A stretch of DNA of 64,000 bases, taken from positions 310,001 to 374,000 of the forward strand of contig NZ_JAPKIB010000001.1 in assembly GCF_036759925.1 (NCBI RefSeq), given 5' to 3'. Positions 62,072 to 64,000 of the stretch are shown in pieces. Every line of letters begins with the position of its first letter. Position 1 is the stretch's first letter. The notes beneath the pieces are model-generated. The model was not told where the DNA came from and ran no database searches. It saw nothing but the letters and a program-made list of their open reading frames with translations. This DNA comes from Kluyvera sp036759925. Its GTDB lineage: Bacteria; Pseudomonadota; Gammaproteobacteria; Enterobacterales; Enterobacteriaceae. The position numbers and the translations under genes were made by a program.

Positions 62072-63221
62072 ACTTATCCTTAAGTTTGTCAATTATATTT
62101 TTATAAAGAAATTTATAGCTTTGATGTTCTTTATTCCCAAAGATATCGAAAACTGCATTACGATTATCTTTATGTTTATCACAACTAATTGTGTCCTTCA
62201 TTTCATTTAATAAATCAGAAAATGTATTAACTATCTGACCAGGCATATGTTCACCGAAATTAAAATACATTTCTCTCTCCTGTAGATAATCATCAGCATC
62301 GAAAGTATAAAAAATTATTGGCCGATCTAAATACAAATAATCAAAATAAACGGAAGAATAATCGGTTATAAGGCAATCAGCTAAAGCTAAGGTTTCATTT
62401 ATATCAATTGATTTAGATATTAATGATAGGTTAGAGTAATCATCGATATTAATATTGATGTTAGTTGCAGGATGTAATTTTATTTTTAGCTCAGCATTAT
62501 TTAATGCCAAAAAATCATTTAATTTCAAAAAATCAATATTAGATTTAGCTAGAAAATCCCCTCCAGAATCACGCCATGTTGGAACGTAAAAAAAAACGTA
62601 TTTCCGATTTCCTTCATTCTTCTCGCGAGATCGTTCAAGCAAGTTAATAACCCTAGGATAACATCCTTCTAATATGTTAGATTCATTTTTTAATCGAAAT
62701 GCACGTATAAAAGAATACTGACTGACAAACCTTGATGGTGATAACAAAAGATCGGGACTTTTATGATGCTGTGGATTTATAAATTTTGTTAACAGAGTAG
62801 CATCTTTTATCTTATCAACTAGCGGTTTTGTATTTATATCGAATTCGATTTTTTTTAGCGGTATTCCATGCCAAAGATTTATCAAAATAGCACCGCCAGA
62901 TGTAAAGAAATTTATATCAGATGAATATCCTGTGTATATATATACGCGAGCTCTTAATGTAAAATAAATACCTTTTAGCGTCCATCTGTAATATGCAGGA
63001 ATACCATTCCTTCTCAGATCATATGCTAGAGATGGTGTTATTGCAATCCAAATAGCTTTAATTTCTTTTTTATTCTTTGATATATACTCATAAAAGTATC
63101 GACTATTATCTGTATAGCCAGAAAAACTACCAAATACCCATAGTTTTTTATTTCTCGGAATAAAAAAAGATATGCCATATAGACAAAAATGTAATATCCG
63201 TTTCAATCCTTTAATAATCAT
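62061..63221 (-). CDS. CDP-glycerol:glycerophosphotransferase-family protein (O-antigen)
   Basis: 386 residues. LINLWHGIPLKKIEF is the signature of TagB/TagF-type polyol-phosphate transferases, with the second half VFFYVPTWRDSGGDF, KLHPATN and CLITDYSSVYFDYLYLDRPIIFY. Such enzymes move glycerol phosphate (or ribitol phosphate) from a CDP donor. In Gram-negative O-antigen clusters they add phosphoglycerol to the repeat. The matching cytidylyltransferase gene is not in this window. It starts with a weak hydrophobic N-terminus. Confidence 0.88.
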   Translation of the reverse strand: MIIKGLKRILHFCLYGISFFIPRNKKLWVFGSFSGYTDNSRYFYEYISKNKKEIKAIWIAITPSLAYDLRRNGIPAYYRWTLKGIYFTLRARVYIYTGYSSDINFFTSGGAILINLWHGIPLKKIEFDINTKPLVDKIKDATLLTKFINPQHHKSPDLLLSPSRFVSQYSFIRAFRLKNESNILEGCYPRVINLLERSREKNEGNRKYVFFYVPTWRDSGGDFLAKSNIDFLKLNDFLALNNAELKIKLHPATNININIDDYSNLSLISKSIDINETLALADCLITDYSSVYFDYLYLDRPIIFYTFDADDYLQEREMYFNFGEHMPGQIVNTFSDLLNEMKDTISCDKHKDNRNAVFDIFGNKEHQSYKFLYKNIIDKLKDKYDY

Positions 63222-64000
63222 TTAGATGCATTCCTTTTAAAATATAAGAACATACATAAGCGCAGCATTAATACGATGAATTCAATGCACATCACACTGA
63301 TTGCTATATTAAGGCTATTAATCTCATTTTTAGAATATAAGATAGCTAAACATAATAGCTGCAAGCAACCTGCTATATATACTGTAAGATTAACAATTTT
63401 TATCTTATTCAATGTACTGAACAATGGATAGCCAAAATTAACGCTTATAAAGTTGAATACTATTGAAATCAAAAAAATATTAAGGATAGAATCCGCACTA
63501 GAAAATCCTCTCCCATAAAAAACTGTTATAATATTAGTTGAAAAATATATACAAATACTTACGCCTGTTATCAATGGAATTGTTAAATAAATAACAAATT
63601 TAAATAACTGTCTATAATCTTTATTTCTAGCCAGGAATGGATAAAGCGCCTGGCTGACGGGCTGGCAAACCCCTTGTCCAGCTTGATATAGTTTCTCAGC
63701 ACATGAGTATAATGCAGCTTGTTGCAGACCTCCAAAATTCCCTATAATAAAAACATTCGCATTAGTGTAAACACCGACTGCTACTCTAGATATAAAAAAT
63801 GCAGTACTCTCTTTGAATCTCCTAAGACAATATTTAAAACTAGGTGTGATTATCTTATATCCTTCTTTATAGATTAAAGTGATGTTCAATATTGATGAGA
63901 AAATGCAACTAATAAGCAAACATATAAGAACTATAATTACATCCCCTCTATCCCTAACTAATAAAAATACCGATATAATATATACTATTTTAGATGTTAA
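63218..64000 (-). CDS. wzx: Wzx-like O-antigen flippase (partial, start beyond window)
   Basis: The frame is open from 64000 to the stop at 63218 (260 codons), starting inside the gene. At least six hydrophobic helices and the segment STAFFISRVAVGVYTNANVFIIGNFGGLQQAALYSCAEKLYQAGQGVCQPVSQALYPFLAR match the polysaccharide flippase (MOP/RfbX) family. It moves the lipid-linked O unit across the inner membrane. The stop overlaps the next gene's start by four bases. Confidence 0.85.
   Translation of the reverse strand, partial: LTSKIVYIISVFLLVRDRGDVIIVLICLLISCIFSSILNITLIYKEGYKIITPSFKYCLRRFKESTAFFISRVAVGVYTNANVFIIGNFGGLQQAALYSCAEKLYQAGQGVCQPVSQALYPFLARNKDYRQLFKFVIYLTIPLITGVSICIYFSTNIITVFYGRGFSSADSILNIFLISIVFNFISVNFGYPLFSTLNKIKIVNLTVYIAGCLQLLCLAILYSKNEINSLNIAISVMCIEFIVLMLRLCMFLYFKRNASK

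Overview
This is chromosomal DNA from a member of the Enterobacteriaceae. Gene order from the tRNA-Ser(CGA) gene and mtfA, through four identical tRNA-Asn genes, cbl, nac, erfK, amn, yeeO, cobTSU, tmaR, yeeA, dacD, sbcB, yeeD-yeeE, plaP, yeeZ and hisLGDCBHAFI, to wzzB, ugd and gnd matches the E. coli 44-46 min region. The chromosomal backbone looks GC-rich with short REP elements of the type starting GTAGCCCGG. Several accessory genes and the losses relative to E. coli (no yeeY, no yefM-yoeB) point to a Citrobacter/Enterobacter/Kluyvera/Klebsiella-like genus; I cannot fix the species from sequence alone.

Layout. 1-4.7 kb: end of a dicarboxylate transporter, a class I fumarase, an Ail/Lom outer-membrane protein, and a ROK sugar kinase with a LacI-type regulator. 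4.7-10.2 kb: two highly similar periplasmic SdsA-type alkyl sulfatases flanking a small lipoprotein and an IprA-like regulator. 10.6-12.3 kb: a molybdate-type binding protein behind a ModE box, followed by a broken permease gene with no ATPase. 12.4-18.1 kb: a winged-helix regulator and a chaperone-usher fimbrial operon whose last gene lacks its N-terminal part. 18.4-35.2 kb: tRNA-Ser, mtfA and the tRNA-Asn region, with nitrogen and sulfur regulators (nac with a sigma-54 promoter and NtrC site, cbl), a HigBA-like toxin-antitoxin pair, a MocR regulator with an EamA exporter, erfK, amn and yeeO. 35.2-46.5 kb: late cobalamin synthesis (cobT, cobS, cobU), tmaR, yeeA, dacD, sbcB, thiosulfate uptake (yeeE-yeeD), the putrescine importer plaP with a structured leader and the small gene yoeI, and yeeZ. 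46.6-53.9 kb: complete histidine operon with its leader peptide and attenuator.

53.9-64 kb is the surface-polysaccharide end: wzzB, a decayed UDP-glucuronate 4-epimerase remnant, ugd, gnd, then AT-rich O-antigen genes read leftwards (two family-2 glycosyltransferases, a Wzy-like polymerase, a family-25 transferase, a CDP-glycerol-type glycerophosphotransferase and the end of a Wzx-like flippase that leaves the window). The transferase content suggests an O unit carrying a polyol phosphate.

No phage, insertion sequence or CRISPR array is visible, and I found no clearly novel system. The best leads are the three-hairpin leader before yoeI-plaP, the ModE-controlled but broken transporter, paired operator-like palindromes around the sulfatase regulator, a hybrid tRNA-Asn locus, and the epimerase and adhesin remnants.
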